64,000 nucleotides of DNA from CAVYWD01 sp963772225 (GCA_963772225.1 CAVYWD010000001.1:1054001-1118000), one strand, 5' to 3'. Shown: positions 1 through 9,232, counted from the stretch's first letter. A program made the numbers and translations. Notes: generated by a model not told the origin, from the letters alone.

Positions 1-1222
1 GGCGCTCCGGCTCCCTCAGGTGCTCGCAGGAGAGCCCCGCCGAGCGCAGCAGAGCACAAACCCGCTGCGCGAAATCCTCGTCGTCGTCCACCAGGAGCAC
101 CTGGGGCCGCGTCGCGCGCTGGACCGCGACGAGCTGGCGCGCCGCCAGGTCGAAGGTCGCGGGCTCCATGGGCTTGATGAGGAAGAGCGAGGCGCCCGCG
201 TGCGCCGCGGCGACCCGGTCCGCCGCCGCGCCCTGAGACGCGACGAACGCCACCGGCAGCGCCTCGCAGCCGGGCAGCGCGCGCAGCTCGCGGGCGAGCC
301 GCGCCGCGTCCTCCACCGGCAGGTCGATGAGCAGCGCCTCCGGGTTCGCCCGCCCCACCCGCTCGAGCGCCTGGGCGGGCGAGCTGCACAGCGTGACGTC
401 GTACAGCTGATGTCGGCCGACCTGCTCGGCGAACGACAGGAACGACGGGTCGCCGCTCGCCACCAGCAGGCGGCCCGCGTCCATGCGCGGCGCCGCGCGC
501 GCCCGGCCCGGCGACGCCGCCGCGCTCTCGGACCGCGCCAACGTCAGCGCCAACGCCTGCTCCACCTCCAGCCAGTCGCGCTCGCCGCCCCCGGCCTGGC
601 AGGCCCGGGCGAGCGCGTCCTCGACCAGGCCCGCGGCCTCGCCCACCTCCCGGTAGCCGTAGCTCCCCGCAGTGCCGCGCAGGCGGTGCGCGCGCATCTG
701 CGCCTCGGCCGCGGCCGACGAGCTCGACGGGTCCGCGCGAACCTGCCGGCAGAGGCCGGCCAGGTCGCGCAGCTTCTGCGGGAGGTTCCGGGCGTATTCG
801 CTCTTCAAATTGCGGAAGGCCTCCTCCACGCTCGGCGTCGGCCGAGCGCGCGCGCCGCGCGACGCGAGCTGGCCTTCTATTTCCTCGGCGAAGAGCGAAG
901 GGACCACCGGCTTGTGGACGACGAGGCTGACGCCCAGCTCCTTCGTGAGCCGGTTGAACGACGCCAAGTCCCGCCAGAACGCAGAGACGAAGACCACCGG
1001 AAGGCAGCTCCCACTCTGGCGCAGCTTGGCGATCCAGTGGACCCCGTCCGCGTCGGGCAACAGGCCGTCGACGATGATGAGGTCCGGCCGCTCGCGCTGT
1101 AGGCATTGGTCCGCCTCGGCAGCCCGCGCCGCCTGGATCACGCGGTGCCCGCGCTGCTGCAGGACCGGGACGACCAGGGCGACGAAGTCGCGGTCGTCGT
1201 CGAGGAGGAGGAGGGTCTTCAT
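1..1222 (-). CDS. REC-Hpt-REC-REC phosphorelay protein (3' end outside window)
   Basis: Read on the minus strand from ATG at 1222; the frame is still open at base 1, so the C-terminus is missing. Residues 1-120 are a receiver (LLLLDDDRD acidic pocket, IIVDGLLPD phospho-acceptor, HKP lysine). Around 150-215 lies an Hpt-like helical segment with AHRLRGTAGSYG, where the His is the likely phosphotransfer residue. A second receiver follows (ALLIDLP, LIKP) and a third begins (QVLLVDDDEDFA) before the edge. The start overlaps the stop of the upstream hybrid kinase by 4 bp (ATGA), so the two are probably translationally coupled and form one phosphorelay. No output domain is visible in the part present. 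The domain calls rest on motifs; the partner kinase is inferred from position. Confidence 0.85.
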   Translation of the reverse strand, partial: MKTLLLLDDDRDFVALVVPVLQQRGHRVIQAARAAEADQCLQRERPDLIIVDGLLPDADGVHWIAKLRQSGSCLPVVFVSAFWRDLASFNRLTKELGVSLVVHKPVVPSLFAEEIEGQLASRGARARPTPSVEEAFRNLKSEYARNLPQKLRDLAGLCRQVRADPSSSSAAAEAQMRAHRLRGTAGSYGYREVGEAAGLVEDALARACQAGGGERDWLEVEQALALTLARSESAAASPGRARAAPRMDAGRLLVASGDPSFLSFAEQVGRHQLYDVTLCSSPAQALERVGRANPEALLIDLPVEDAARLARELRALPGCEALPVAFVASQGAAADRVAAAHAGASLFLIKPMEPATFDLAARQLVAVQRATRPQVLLVDDDEDFAQRVCALLRSAGLSCEHLREPER

Positions 1223-3495
1223 CGGCCGGAAACCTCGGGGAACAGTCCGCGCAGGAGCTCGCGGACCGCGCCGGCGAGCTCCTCGGGCGACGCACGTTCG
1301 GCGCCCAGGTGGCGCGCCAGCCCCAGCGCCAGCGCCGAGCGCTGGGCCGCCGTGAGCCCGCCGCCCGCAAGCACCACCAGCGCTGCGGGCGGAGCGCCGC
1401 CGAGACCCAGGCGCTCGAAGCCACCCTCCACAGGCACGTCGGCGTCGAGCACGACGAGGTCCGGCGGCGGAGCGGCGAGCGAGGCCGGCGCGGCCTCCAG
1501 GCACTCGGCGCCAACCGCCCGGAGGCTCGCTGCCCTGGCCGCGCGCGCCTGGCCGCCGGCGCCGACGAGCCGCGCGAGTGGCGCGCCGGGCCTGCGGACG
1601 GCGCGGCGGACCGCCCGCGCGAGCCGCTGCTTCTCGAAGGGCTCGGCGATCCACTCGACCAAGAGCGGGCGCGGCCCGGCGAGGACCACGGCCGGGACCT
1701 CCTGTGCCTCGGGGCGCAGGCGCAGCCGCTCGATCACCGCGAGCGCGTTGCCGTCCGGGAGGAGCGGGCCGGCCACCAGGACCTCGGGCAGCGCGCGCTC
1801 GAGCTTCTCCAGCGCCTCGCGGGCCGTGCCGGCGCGGTCGACCGCGAAGCCCGCGCCGGTCAGCGCGCTCGCGAGCGAGAGCGCCAGGTCCTCGTCGCCC
1901 TCGAGCAGGAGCGCCACCGGCCTCCCCGAGGGGTCGCGCTCGCTCGGCGCGACCGGCGGCGCGCCCGGCAGCTCGAAGAAGAAGGTGCTCCCGTGCCCGA
2001 CCTGGCTCTCGACGCCCACCCGCCCGCCGTGCTGCTCGACCAGGGCCTTGGAGATGGCCAGGCCGAGCCCCGAGCCGCCGCGCTCGCGGGCCGAGGAGCC
2101 CAGCTGCTGGAACCGGCCGAAAAGCCGCAGCTGCGCCTCGGCGGCGATGCCCGGCCCCCGGTCGACGACCTCAAAGCGCGTCCGGCCGCCCGGGGAGGCG
2201 CGCGCGCCCAGCGCCACCCGCGCGCCCGGCGGCGAGTACCTCACCGCGTTGGAGGCTAGGTTCGTGAGCACCTGGATGAGCCGGTCGCGGTCTCCCAGGA
2301 GCCGCGCCGGCGCGCCCGGGGCGATCTCGAAGTCCACCCCCGCCTCCGCCGCCAGGCCGCGCAGGCCCGCGGCGGCCGTCTCCAACAGCTCGCGCGGATC
2401 GAGCGGTTGGAGCTTCAGGTCCACCTTGCCCGCCTCGATCTTCTCGAGGTCGAGGACGTCGCTGATGAGCCGGATGAGCCGCTCGGTGTTGGAGCGGGCG
2501 ATGCCGACCAGCTCGCGAGCCTGGGGCGCCAGCGCGCCCAGGGCCTGGGACTCGAGCAGCCCCAGCGAACCGCGGATGGACGTGAGGGGGCTGCGCAGCT
2601 CGTGGCTGGCCATGGAGACGAATTCGTCCTTGAGGCGCTCGGCGGCCTTGAGCTGCGAGATGTCGCGCACGAACCCGGTGAAGAGCCGGGCGTCGCCCAG
2701 CGCCAACTCGGAGACGGCCAGGAACATGGGGAAGGTGCTGCCGTCCTTTCGCCGCCCCACGGTCTCGCGGCCGATGCCGATGATCTTCGCCTCGCCGGTC
2801 TCCAAAAAGCGGGAGAGGTACAGGCCGTGCCGCGAGCGGTCCGGCTCGGGCATGAGCATGGAGACGTCGCGGCCCAGAACCTCGGCCGACGCGTACCCGA
2901 AGATGCGCTCGGCCGCGCCGTTGAAGCTCTCGACCAGCCCGCGGCCGTCGATGGTGATGATGCCCTCGGCGGCGGTGTCGAGGATGGCCTTCAGACGCGC
3001 CCTCTCGCCGGCGAGCTCGGCGTTGGCCCGCTCGAGCGCGCGCGCACTCTCTTCGGCCCTGATGGCCTGCGCCCGCAGCGAGAGGAGCGCCGCACCCTGC
3101 CGAGCCAGCGCCTCCAGGGCCGCGCGCTCGCTCGGCGAAAGCTGGCGCGGGCGATGGTCCATGACGCACAGCGTGCCCACCACGTTGCCGTCGGGAGCGA
3201 CGAGCGGCGCTCCGGCGTAGAAGAGCACCGGCGGGTCCGCGTCCAGCGCCGGGGTGCCCGCGAAGCGCTCGTCGCGCCCCGCGTCGGGCACCACCATGAC
3301 CTGGGTGGACAAGATGGCCCAAGAGCAGAACGAGCCCCGCCGGGGGCAGAGCGGCGCCGCCAGGCCGACCCGCGCCTTGAAGTAGACCCGCTCCTCGTCC
3401 ACCAGCCCGAAGGCGCCGATGGCCGTGCCGCAGGCGATGGCGGCCAGGCGGGCGAGGTCGTTGAAGGGGGCCTCGGGGCTGTCGTCCAGGCTCAA
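1219..3495 (-). CDS. GAF-PAS hybrid sensor histidine kinase with degenerate receivers
   Basis: The 758-residue frame has a GAF domain (about 5-150), a short coiled coil, a PAS domain (about 185-300), an H-box (FVSMASHELRSPLTS), an HATPase domain (N box NLASNAVRYS, G1 VDRGPGI, G2 GSGLGLAI), then two receiver-like segments. The first lacks the phospho-acceptor Asp (VLVAGPLLPDG), so it may not be phosphorylated; the second (LVVLDADVP) is also atypical. No transmembrane segment is seen, so the kinase is probably cytoplasmic. The listed start is a TTG at 3495, but in-frame sequence upstream (PYELERLRALRSLSLDDSPE) continues the usual GAF N-terminal helix, and a CTG at 3555 sits 5 bases after GGGAGG. 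The true start may be that CTG. It lies between a CheY-like gene and the REC-Hpt protein. Confidence 0.85.
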   Translation of the reverse strand: MSLDDSPEAPFNDLARLAAIACGTAIGAFGLVDEERVYFKARVGLAAPLCPRRGSFCSWAILSTQVMVVPDAGRDERFAGTPALDADPPVLFYAGAPLVAPDGNVVGTLCVMDHRPRQLSPSERAALEALARQGAALLSLRAQAIRAEESARALERANAELAGERARLKAILDTAAEGIITIDGRGLVESFNGAAERIFGYASAEVLGRDVSMLMPEPDRSRHGLYLSRFLETGEAKIIGIGRETVGRRKDGSTFPMFLAVSELALGDARLFTGFVRDISQLKAAERLKDEFVSMASHELRSPLTSIRGSLGLLESQALGALAPQARELVGIARSNTERLIRLISDVLDLEKIEAGKVDLKLQPLDPRELLETAAAGLRGLAAEAGVDFEIAPGAPARLLGDRDRLIQVLTNLASNAVRYSPPGARVALGARASPGGRTRFEVVDRGPGIAAEAQLRLFGRFQQLGSSARERGGSGLGLAISKALVEQHGGRVGVESQVGHGSTFFFELPGAPPVAPSERDPSGRPVALLLEGDEDLALSLASALTGAGFAVDRAGTAREALEKLERALPEVLVAGPLLPDGNALAVIERLRLRPEAQEVPAVVLAGPRPLLVEWIAEPFEKQRLARAVRRAVRRPGAPLARLVGAGGQARAARAASLRAVGAECLEAAPASLAAPPPDLVVLDADVPVEGGFERLGLGGAPPAALVVLAGGGLTAAQRSALALGLARHLGAERASPEELAGAVRELLRGLFPEVSGR

Positions 3496-3573
3496 GCTGC
3501 GCAGAGCGCGCAGGCGCTCCAGCTCGTAGGGCGGGTTGGGGGCGTCGACGGACAGAGAAGCCTCCCGCGCTCG

Positions 3574-3957
3574 CTAGCTCCTCGAGCCCAAGGCGATGCG
3601 GTCGACGTCGCCGGCGAGAGTCATGGGATCGAACGGCTTGTAGATGACGCCCGCCGCGCCGAGGGAGAGGTAGCGCTCCACCTCGTGCCGTTGGATCTTG
3701 GCGGTCATGAAGATGACCGGGATGGCGGCGGTGGACGCCTGGGCGCGGAGCAGGCCGATGGTGGCGGGGCCGTCGAGCTCGGGCATCATCACGTCGAGCA
3801 GGATGACGTCGGGCTGCTCGCGCGCCGCCAGAGCCAACGCCTCACGGCCCGAGGACGCCAGGCAGACTTGCCGCTTCCCCACCAGCTCGAGGCTCATCTG
3901 CCCCACGCGGCGGATGTCGGGCTCGTCGTCCACCATCAGCACTTTTCGGATCGCCAT
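3574..3957 (-). CDS. CheY-like single-domain response regulator
   Basis: This 127-residue protein is a stand-alone receiver: acidic pair in VLMVDDEPD, phospho-acceptor Asp in VILLDVMMPELDG, conserved Thr/Ala in IFMTAK and Lys in IYKPFD. The ATG at 3957 was chosen because GGGGAA lies 6 bases ahead; a GTG 18 bases upstream is possible. It is first in a minus-strand row with the hybrid kinase and the REC-Hpt protein, so it is probably part of that relay. There is no DNA-binding domain, so output must be through protein contacts. The in-frame TAG at 3574 is also the stop that limits how far upstream the kinase gene can begin. Confidence 0.9.
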   Translation of the reverse strand: MAIRKVLMVDDEPDIRRVGQMSLELVGKRQVCLASSGREALALAAREQPDVILLDVMMPELDGPATIGLLRAQASTAAIPVIFMTAKIQRHEVERYLSLGAAGVIYKPFDPMTLAGDVDRIALGSRS

Positions 3958-4043
3958 TGCGATTCCCCGCCGCACCCGATCGTCACGTCACGGCCCTGGG
4001 AGCGCCTTTGGCTCGAGCGGACTCCCCCGGGCGTCCGCCCATT

Positions 4044-5021
4044 CTAGCGCGCCTTCAGCGGTCCGCCCGCAAATGGCGCGAGCGGCCCGGGCGGCGGCGC
4101 GCGCTCGAGCGCCGCGCGGGCGTGGCCGATGTCCCGGGCTATCTGTGCTTTGAGCTCGTCGACCGAGCCGAAGCGCTGCTCTGGGCGCAGCCGCTCGAGG
4201 AACTGGACGCACATCCTTCGGCCGTAGAGGTCGCCCTGGAAGTCGAACAAATGGACCTCCAGCGTCACTTCCAGCTCGCCGAAGGTGGGCTTGCGGCCCA
4301 GGTTGGCTGCCCCGCCCCAGCCCCCCAGCTCGGTGAACGCGCGCACCGCGTACACCCCGAGGCCCGGCTGCACCTCGGTTTCCGACTCGATGTTGGCCGT
4401 GGGGAAGCCGATGGTCCTGCCGCGCCCCTGGCCGGCGACGACCCGGCCGCAGGCGTCGAACGGCCGGTCGAGCAGGCACTGCGCGGCGTCGACGCGGCCC
4501 TCGGCGACGAACTCGCGGACCTTGGTCGAGGAGACCACGACCCCCTCGCAGGTGACGGCCGCGACCTGGGGGAAGCCGACTCCGCGGGCTTCGCACGCCT
4601 TTCGCAGGAGCTCCACCGTGCCGCCGCGCGCCTGGCCGAAGGTGAAGTCCGGGCCGACGATCACGTCGAGCGGCGCGAGGCAGCCGAAAAGGTCGTCCTC
4701 GAGGAATTGCTGGGCCGAGCGGCCCGCGTAGGCGGCGTCGAAGGGCTGAAGCACCACCGCGTCGAGCCCCAGCGCCTCCAGGATCTCGAGCTTGCGCCAG
4801 AGGGGCGTGATGAGCTTCGGCGCGAGGTCGGGCTTGAGCACCTTGCCCGGGTGCGGCTCGAAGGTGGCCGCGACCGCGGGCGCGCCCCGCGCGCGGGCCC
4901 TGGCCCTGGCTTGCTCGAAGAGCGCCTGGTGCCCTTTGTGGACCCCGTCGAAATTTCCCAGCGCCACGGCACAGCCTTTGAGCCTGCCGGCGGCCGCCTC
5001 GAATCCGCGATAGACCTGCAT
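4044..5021 (-). CDS. ribF: Bifunctional riboflavin kinase / FAD synthetase
   Basis: This 325-residue protein makes FMN from riboflavin plus ATP and then FAD. The N-terminal nucleotidyltransferase shows GNFDGVHKGHQ (HxGH-like site) and the ISSTKVRE-like strand VVVSSTKVREFV; the C-terminal flavokinase shows GRTIGFPTANI, YAVRAF and EVHLFDFQGDLYG. Length and order are normal for bacterial RibF. It starts at ATG 5021 and is alone on its strand. A decayed copy of residues from the N-terminal domain lies in the intergenic region near 52.8-53.0 kb. Function is secure from family motifs. Confidence 0.95.
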   Translation of the reverse strand: MQVYRGFEAAAGRLKGCAVALGNFDGVHKGHQALFEQARARARARGAPAVAATFEPHPGKVLKPDLAPKLITPLWRKLEILEALGLDAVVLQPFDAAYAGRSAQQFLEDDLFGCLAPLDVIVGPDFTFGQARGGTVELLRKACEARGVGFPQVAAVTCEGVVVSSTKVREFVAEGRVDAAQCLLDRPFDACGRVVAGQGRGRTIGFPTANIESETEVQPGLGVYAVRAFTELGGWGGAANLGRKPTFGELEVTLEVHLFDFQGDLYGRRMCVQFLERLRPEQRFGSVDELKAQIARDIGHARAALERAPPPGPLAPFAGGPLKAR

Positions 5022-5199
5022 TCCTAGGGACCTTAGGTCACCCTCGGTGAAAGCGTCAAACGCCCCGTGCCGAGGAGCGAGGGGCGACGGGCGAGGCGGC
5101 CGCTCGAGAGCGGCGCGGATTGGCGCGCCGCCCTGGCGACGCGGCAGCCGCTCCGCGAGGCGCCCTTAGGCTGCGGCGCCTTCGCGAAAGCGGCCGGAC

Positions 5200-5976
5200 T
5201 CACGGCGTGTGCCCGTAGACGTACAGGTTGCAGGTGTCGATCAAGAACGGCGCGAGCCCCGCGTGCGCGATGATTCTGCAGTCGGTGTCGATCTCCGTCG
5301 CCCAGCCGTTGACCCAACAGCTGGCCCCTTCGTCCGAGTAGGCGACGGAGTGATCTCGGACGTAGCCCGCGGGGCACGCGATCAGGCCGGTGATCACGTT
5401 CTCGCGCAGTCCAAAGAGGAAGCCGTAGAGGGGCAGGTGCAGCTCCCACAGGAGCGTGTTCGGGCCGATGGACGAGATCGAGCCGGCGGCCGCGGTCTCG
5501 AGGCTCGCCGAAGTGTCGAGCTCCGCCTGTCCGAGGTCGCGGTAGAGCGCGGCGGCGAGCCGCTGCTCGCCCTCGGTGACCGCGCGATCGACCTGGCCCG
5601 TCGGGCTCAACGCGAACTCGCCCGAGGTCGGGAGAACGACGCGGACCACGACGCCTTCAAAGGCGGGCGGGGTGGCCTCGCGCACCGCCACCTCGACCTG
5701 CGCCGCTCCGGCCTCGTCCAGACCGACGATCTTGGCGCCCGCGGCGTCGCCGTCGATCTTCCAGGAGGCGACCCCGAGCTCCGAGCGAGTGCTCGAAGAG
5801 GCCGCGCGGACGGCGGAGCGAGCCACCCCGACGCCGCTGGCCTGCCCCGGCGCACAGGCTTGAAGGACCGCGGCGAAGCAGGCGAGCGCCGCGGCGGCGA
5901 TGGCGCCTTCGCGGGCGATGCATGCGCGCTGCGCTCGAAGACATTGCGGGCCCCTTGGCGTCTTCTCGGAGAACAT
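5200..5976 (-). CDS. Secreted protein of unknown function
   Basis: This 258-residue protein begins at ATG 5976 with GAGGAAGAG just upstream. It has a long positively charged N-terminus followed by a hydrophobic stretch (AIAAAALACFAAVLQAC), so it is probably a signal peptide; the Cys may be a lipobox but the preceding residues are not typical. The mature part has no motif I recognise. Four to five Cys in the last 60 residues (LIACPAG, GASCWV, DCRIIAHAG, DTCNLYVYG) suggest an extracytoplasmic disulfide-stabilised domain. It is divergent from the SDR gene on the right and convergent with nothing; no operon partner is visible. Confidence 0.65.
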   Translation of the reverse strand: MFSEKTPRGPQCLRAQRACIAREGAIAAAALACFAAVLQACAPGQASGVGVARSAVRAASSSTRSELGVASWKIDGDAAGAKIVGLDEAGAAQVEVAVREATPPAFEGVVVRVVLPTSGEFALSPTGQVDRAVTEGEQRLAAALYRDLGQAELDTSASLETAAAGSISSIGPNTLLWELHLPLYGFLFGLRENVITGLIACPAGYVRDHSVAYSDEGASCWVNGWATEIDTDCRIIAHAGLAPFLIDTCNLYVYGHTP

Positions 5977-6293
5977 GGCTCTTCCTCATTTTCGTTGGCG
6001 CGCCCGCGAGCGCGGCTCAGATTGGGCGGAAGGCGCTCTCGGGCGCTCCGCGGCGAACAGGGTGGCGGGCGCGCCGATTCGTCGATAGGTGCGGTTTTCA
6101 TTTTCCGGCTGGGCCACGCGCCGCCGCGCGCTCGCCGGAGGCTGCAGCGGGCACGGGCCCCGTCGCACTCTCGCGACCTCAGGGAGCGAGCGGCGCGAAT
6201 TGTGTTCGCCCTGGCCCACCCCCACGTTTGCACCTAGAAAGCAGCCCCGGAGCGGCCGGCGAAGTGCGCGGGAGAGGAAGGGAGACCGGGAGC
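5977..6293. other. Divergent intergenic region (317 bp)
   Basis: This region separates the divergent secreted protein and SDR genes. It must hold both promoters. I see the ribosome binding site of the SDR gene (GGAAGGGAGACC) but no convincing repeat, RNA or third gene. Confidence 0.5.
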
Positions 6294-7022
6294 ATGGAGG
6301 CGCTCAAGGGCAAGGGGGTCCTCGTGACGGGCGCGAACTCGGGGATCGGCGAGGCGACGGCGGTTGCATTTCAGGAAGCGGGCGCGGCGGTGTTCGGGGT
6401 CGCGCGGCGCGAGGACGCGCTGGCGCAAGGCCGGTCGCGGCATCCGAAGATCCGGTGGGTGCTCGCTGACGTGGCGCGCGAAGACCAGGTCGGGCCGATG
6501 GTCGAGCAGGTGGCCCGAGAGGGCGGCCGGCTCGACGTGCTCGTGAACAACGCGGGGCTGTATCTCTTTGCGCCTCTCGAGCAGGCGACCGAGGACCACG
6601 TCCGGGCCCAGTTCGAGACCAACGTCTACGGGCCGACGTTCGCGACGAGAGCGGCGCTGCCCGCACTCAAGGCGAGCCGCGGATTTGTCGTCAACATCGG
6701 CAGCGTCGCGGGGCACAGGCCGACCCCCGGCGGAGCCCTCTACGCGGCGACGAAGGCGGCGCTCGAGTCACTCACCCGGAGCTGGGCGCTCGAGCTCGCG
6801 CCGGACGGAATCCGAGTGAACGCCGTCGCCCCGGGCCCTGTCGAGACGCCCGGCTTGGCCAAGAACGGGCCGCCGCGGGAGATGCTCACCCGGCAGGTGC
6901 CGCTGGGGCGCATGGGCAAGGTCGAAGAGATCGCCCGATGGGTGGTCTCGTTGGCCGACCCCGGCGCCGCCTGGGTCACCGGCCACGTGCTCTCGGTGGA
7001 CGGCGGCATGGGGCTGACCTGA
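6294..7022 (+). CDS. Short-chain dehydrogenase/reductase (SDR)
   Basis: This 242-residue protein is a classical SDR: nucleotide-binding TGANSGIGEA near residue 11, NNAG at about 85, and the active-site Ser and Tyr-Lys pair in NIGSVAG and YAATKAAL. It ends with GHVLSVDGGMG, the usual C-terminal signature. ATG 6294 follows a purine-rich GGAAGGGAGACC; the frame is open further upstream but that part reads as non-coding. The substrate cannot be told from sequence. It stands alone, divergent from a secreted protein, with a GH15 remnant after it. Confidence 0.9.
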   Translation: MEALKGKGVLVTGANSGIGEATAVAFQEAGAAVFGVARREDALAQGRSRHPKIRWVLADVAREDQVGPMVEQVAREGGRLDVLVNNAGLYLFAPLEQATEDHVRAQFETNVYGPTFATRAALPALKASRGFVVNIGSVAGHRPTPGGALYAATKAALESLTRSWALELAPDGIRVNAVAPGPVETPGLAKNGPPREMLTRQVPLGRMGKVEEIARWVVSLADPGAAWVTGHVLSVDGGMGLT

Positions 7023-7065
7023 GTGCCGGCGCCTCCCGCGCCTCGAGGCGAAAGGCCTTCGTGCC

Positions 7066-7265
7066 GTGGGCTACCCGCCAATCGACAGCCACGCCATCCT
7101 TGGCGACGTCCACACCGTCGCCCTCGCGGAGATGGACGGGCTCGATCCGACTTTCTGTGCGCGCCGAGGTTCGACTCTCCGAGCGTCTTGGCCGCGCTGC
7201 TGGACGAGGATTGCAGCGGTCGATTTTGCATCACGCCCCACCTGACCGGTGAGCGCCGCTTATGA
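7066..7265 (+). pseudogene. GH15 glucoamylase/trehalase N-terminal remnant
   Basis: Translation in two frames gives the start of a GH15 protein. From GTG 7066 one reads GYPPIDSHAILGDVHTVAL, matching the family's N-terminal YPPIxxHAxIGD block. The next block (FLCAPRFDSPSVLAALLD) follows in another frame from about 7146, ending at TGA 7265. The remaining 500 or so residues of a GH15 enzyme are absent. It is therefore a truncated, frameshifted relic. Restoring one base in CGATCCG would rejoin the two frames, but the gene would still be a stump. Confidence 0.7.
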
Positions 7266-7442
7266 CCTCGACCGCCGACTGAGCCAGGGGCGGCCGTGAG
7301 GAGGCGTGCGCGCCTGCCAAACCCCCGGGCCGTCGCCGAGCTGAAGGCACGTCGGTCCTCCCGCTCCCCTTTCCGAGAGCCGGCGAGCTACGCTCCGAAA
7401 GGTCCAGCATTCGCCGAGGAGGAGAGCGCCCTGAGCCAGCCC

Positions 7443-8399
7443 ATGCCCATCGTCGTCGCCCGCGCGCCGGTCCCCGAGGGGGCCTACGCGCCGCTCCAAG
7501 GGCTCGCCGACCTTCGCCTGCTCGACGCCGCCGCACAGCGCCCCGCCCTGCTCGCCGCGCTGCGCGAGGCCACAGGGCTCATCGCGTTTCTGACCGACCG
7601 CATCGACGCCGAGCTCCTCGCCGCGGCCCCTTCGCTGCGCGTGGTGGCAAACTACGCCGTGGGCGTGAACAACGTGGACCTCGCCGCCGCGCGAGCTCTC
7701 GGAGTATGGGTCACCAACACTCCCGACGTCCTCACCGACGCCACCGCCGAGCTCGCGGTCGGCGCGATGATCGCCCTCCTGCGCCGGTTCGCCGAGGGCG
7801 AGCGCGAGCTGCGGTCGGGCCGCTTCGCCGGCTGGACGCCCACCTACCTCATCGGCGAGGGCCTTTGCGGCAAGACCCTGGGCATCGTGGGCCTAGGCCG
7901 CATCGGCCGCGCCGTGGCCGCGCGCGCCGCAGCGTTCGGCACCTCCCTCGTCTATGCGTCGCGCCGCCCCCTGCCCGACGCCCCGGCGGGCGCGCGCCGC
8001 CTCCCGCTGGACGCGCTCCTCGCCGAGAGCGACGTGGTCTCGCTGCACGTGCCGCTCACGCCCGAGACCCGGCACCTCATCGACGCGCGCCGGCTCGGCC
8101 TGATGAAGCCCACCGCCGTCCTCATCAACACCGCGCGCGGCCCGGTGGTGGACGAGGCCGCGCTCGCCCGCGCGCTGACCGACCGGCTCCTGGCCGGCGC
8201 GGCCATCGACGTCTACGAGGACGAGCCCCGCGTCCACCCTGCCCTGCTCGAGGCGCCCTCGGCGCTGCTGTTGCCGCACCTGGGCAGCAACACGCTCGCC
8301 GCGCGGCTCGCCATGGGCCAGCTCGCCGCCCGGAACGTCGCCGCCGTCCTGCGCGGCGAGCGACCGCCCACGCCGGTGGCGGGCCCAGAGAAGGCATGA
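7443..8399 (+). CDS. D-2-hydroxyacid dehydrogenase (glyoxylate/hydroxypyruvate reductase type)
   Basis: This 318-residue NAD(P)H enzyme interconverts 2-keto and D-2-hydroxy acids. It shows the substrate-domain block VVANYAVGVNNVDL, the Rossmann motif GIVGLGRIGRAVA, catalytic Arg in NTARGPVVDEAAL, Glu in DVYEDEP and His in LLLPHLGSN. The order matches glyoxylate reductase/GyaR-like proteins. ATG 7443 gives a start at the usual MPxVVARxPVP; GAGGAGGAG lies about 16 bases upstream, so spacing is long. Its stop overlaps the next gene's ATG (ATGA), so it is coupled to the EamA transporter. Confidence 0.9.
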   Translation: MPIVVARAPVPEGAYAPLQGLADLRLLDAAAQRPALLAALREATGLIAFLTDRIDAELLAAAPSLRVVANYAVGVNNVDLAAARALGVWVTNTPDVLTDATAELAVGAMIALLRRFAEGERELRSGRFAGWTPTYLIGEGLCGKTLGIVGLGRIGRAVAARAAAFGTSLVYASRRPLPDAPAGARRLPLDALLAESDVVSLHVPLTPETRHLIDARRLGLMKPTAVLINTARGPVVDEAALARALTDRLLAGAAIDVYEDEPRVHPALLEAPSALLLPHLGSNTLAARLAMGQLAARNVAAVLRGERPPTPVAGPEKA

Positions 8400-9232
8400 C
8401 CGCCCTCGCCCTCGCGGCCATCCTGGGCTCGGCCGCCCTCCACGCGATCTGGAATGCCCTGCTCAAGCGGTCGACCGACATTGGCGCGGCGAGCGTCCTC
8501 GTCTCGGCCGGCGCCGCCGCGGCCACCTTTGCCCTCGGGGTCGCGGTGGGCCCGTGGGAGGTGCCCGCCGCGGGCTGGCCGTTCGTCCTGCTCGCGGGCG
8601 TCGTCGAGGGCGTCTACTTCGCCACCCTGAGCCGGGCGCTCGCCCTTCTTCCCTTGGGCACGGCCTACGGCGTCAGCCGCGGCGCCGGCCTTCTCCTCGT
8701 CTGGCCCGCCTCGGTCGCCGTCCTCGGCGAGTCCGCGACTGGGCCGGAGATGGCCGGCGCGGCCCTGGTTTCGCTGGGGCTCTTCGCGCTCGTGCGCGGG
8801 GGCGGATCGCGCGCGGGGCTCGCCGCCGCCGCGGCCTGCGCCGTCGCCGTCGGCCTGTACCCGGTGACCTATAAGGCGGCGCTCGCCCGCGGGGTCTCGC
8901 CATTTCCCCTGTTCGCCCTCGCGCTCGCCCTCGCGCTGCCCATCCAGCTCGCGCTCCTCCGGGGCGAAAGGCTGCGGCGGCTCGCCGAGGCCGCGCGCGC
9001 GGCGCCTTTGCGCCTGGGCTTCGCCGCCCTGCTCTGCGCGGCGTCGTTCCTGCTCTTCCTGGCCGCCCTGCAAGCTTCGGGAGCCGCGCGCCTGACCGGC
9101 CTTCGCAACACCTCGGTGGTCTTCGCCGCGGCCATCGGCTGGAGCCAGGGCGAGCCCCGCGGCGCGCGGGACGTCGCCTCGGCGGTCGCCATTGCGGCGG
9201 GCGCGCTGCTGCTCACGGGGCGCGCGGCCTGA
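8396..9232 (+). CDS. EamA/DMT-family inner-membrane transporter
   Basis: This 278-residue protein is almost all hydrophobic, with about ten predicted membrane helices in two repeated halves, typical of the drug/metabolite transporter superfamily. The N-terminus (LHAIWNALLKRS) is a common EamA start. ATG 8396 overlaps the dehydrogenase stop, so the pair is an operon, and it may export a related metabolite (inference). Its last 181 bp (9052-9232) recur at 19697-19877 with about 10 differences that leave the peptide unchanged; the accessory island lies between the two copies. Confidence 0.85.
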   Translation: MTALALAAILGSAALHAIWNALLKRSTDIGAASVLVSAGAAAATFALGVAVGPWEVPAAGWPFVLLAGVVEGVYFATLSRALALLPLGTAYGVSRGAGLLLVWPASVAVLGESATGPEMAGAALVSLGLFALVRGGGSRAGLAAAAACAVAVGLYPVTYKAALARGVSPFPLFALALALALPIQLALLRGERLRRLAEAARAAPLRLGFAALLCAASFLLFLAALQASGAARLTGLRNTSVVFAAAIGWSQGEPRGARDVASAVAIAAGALLLTGRAA

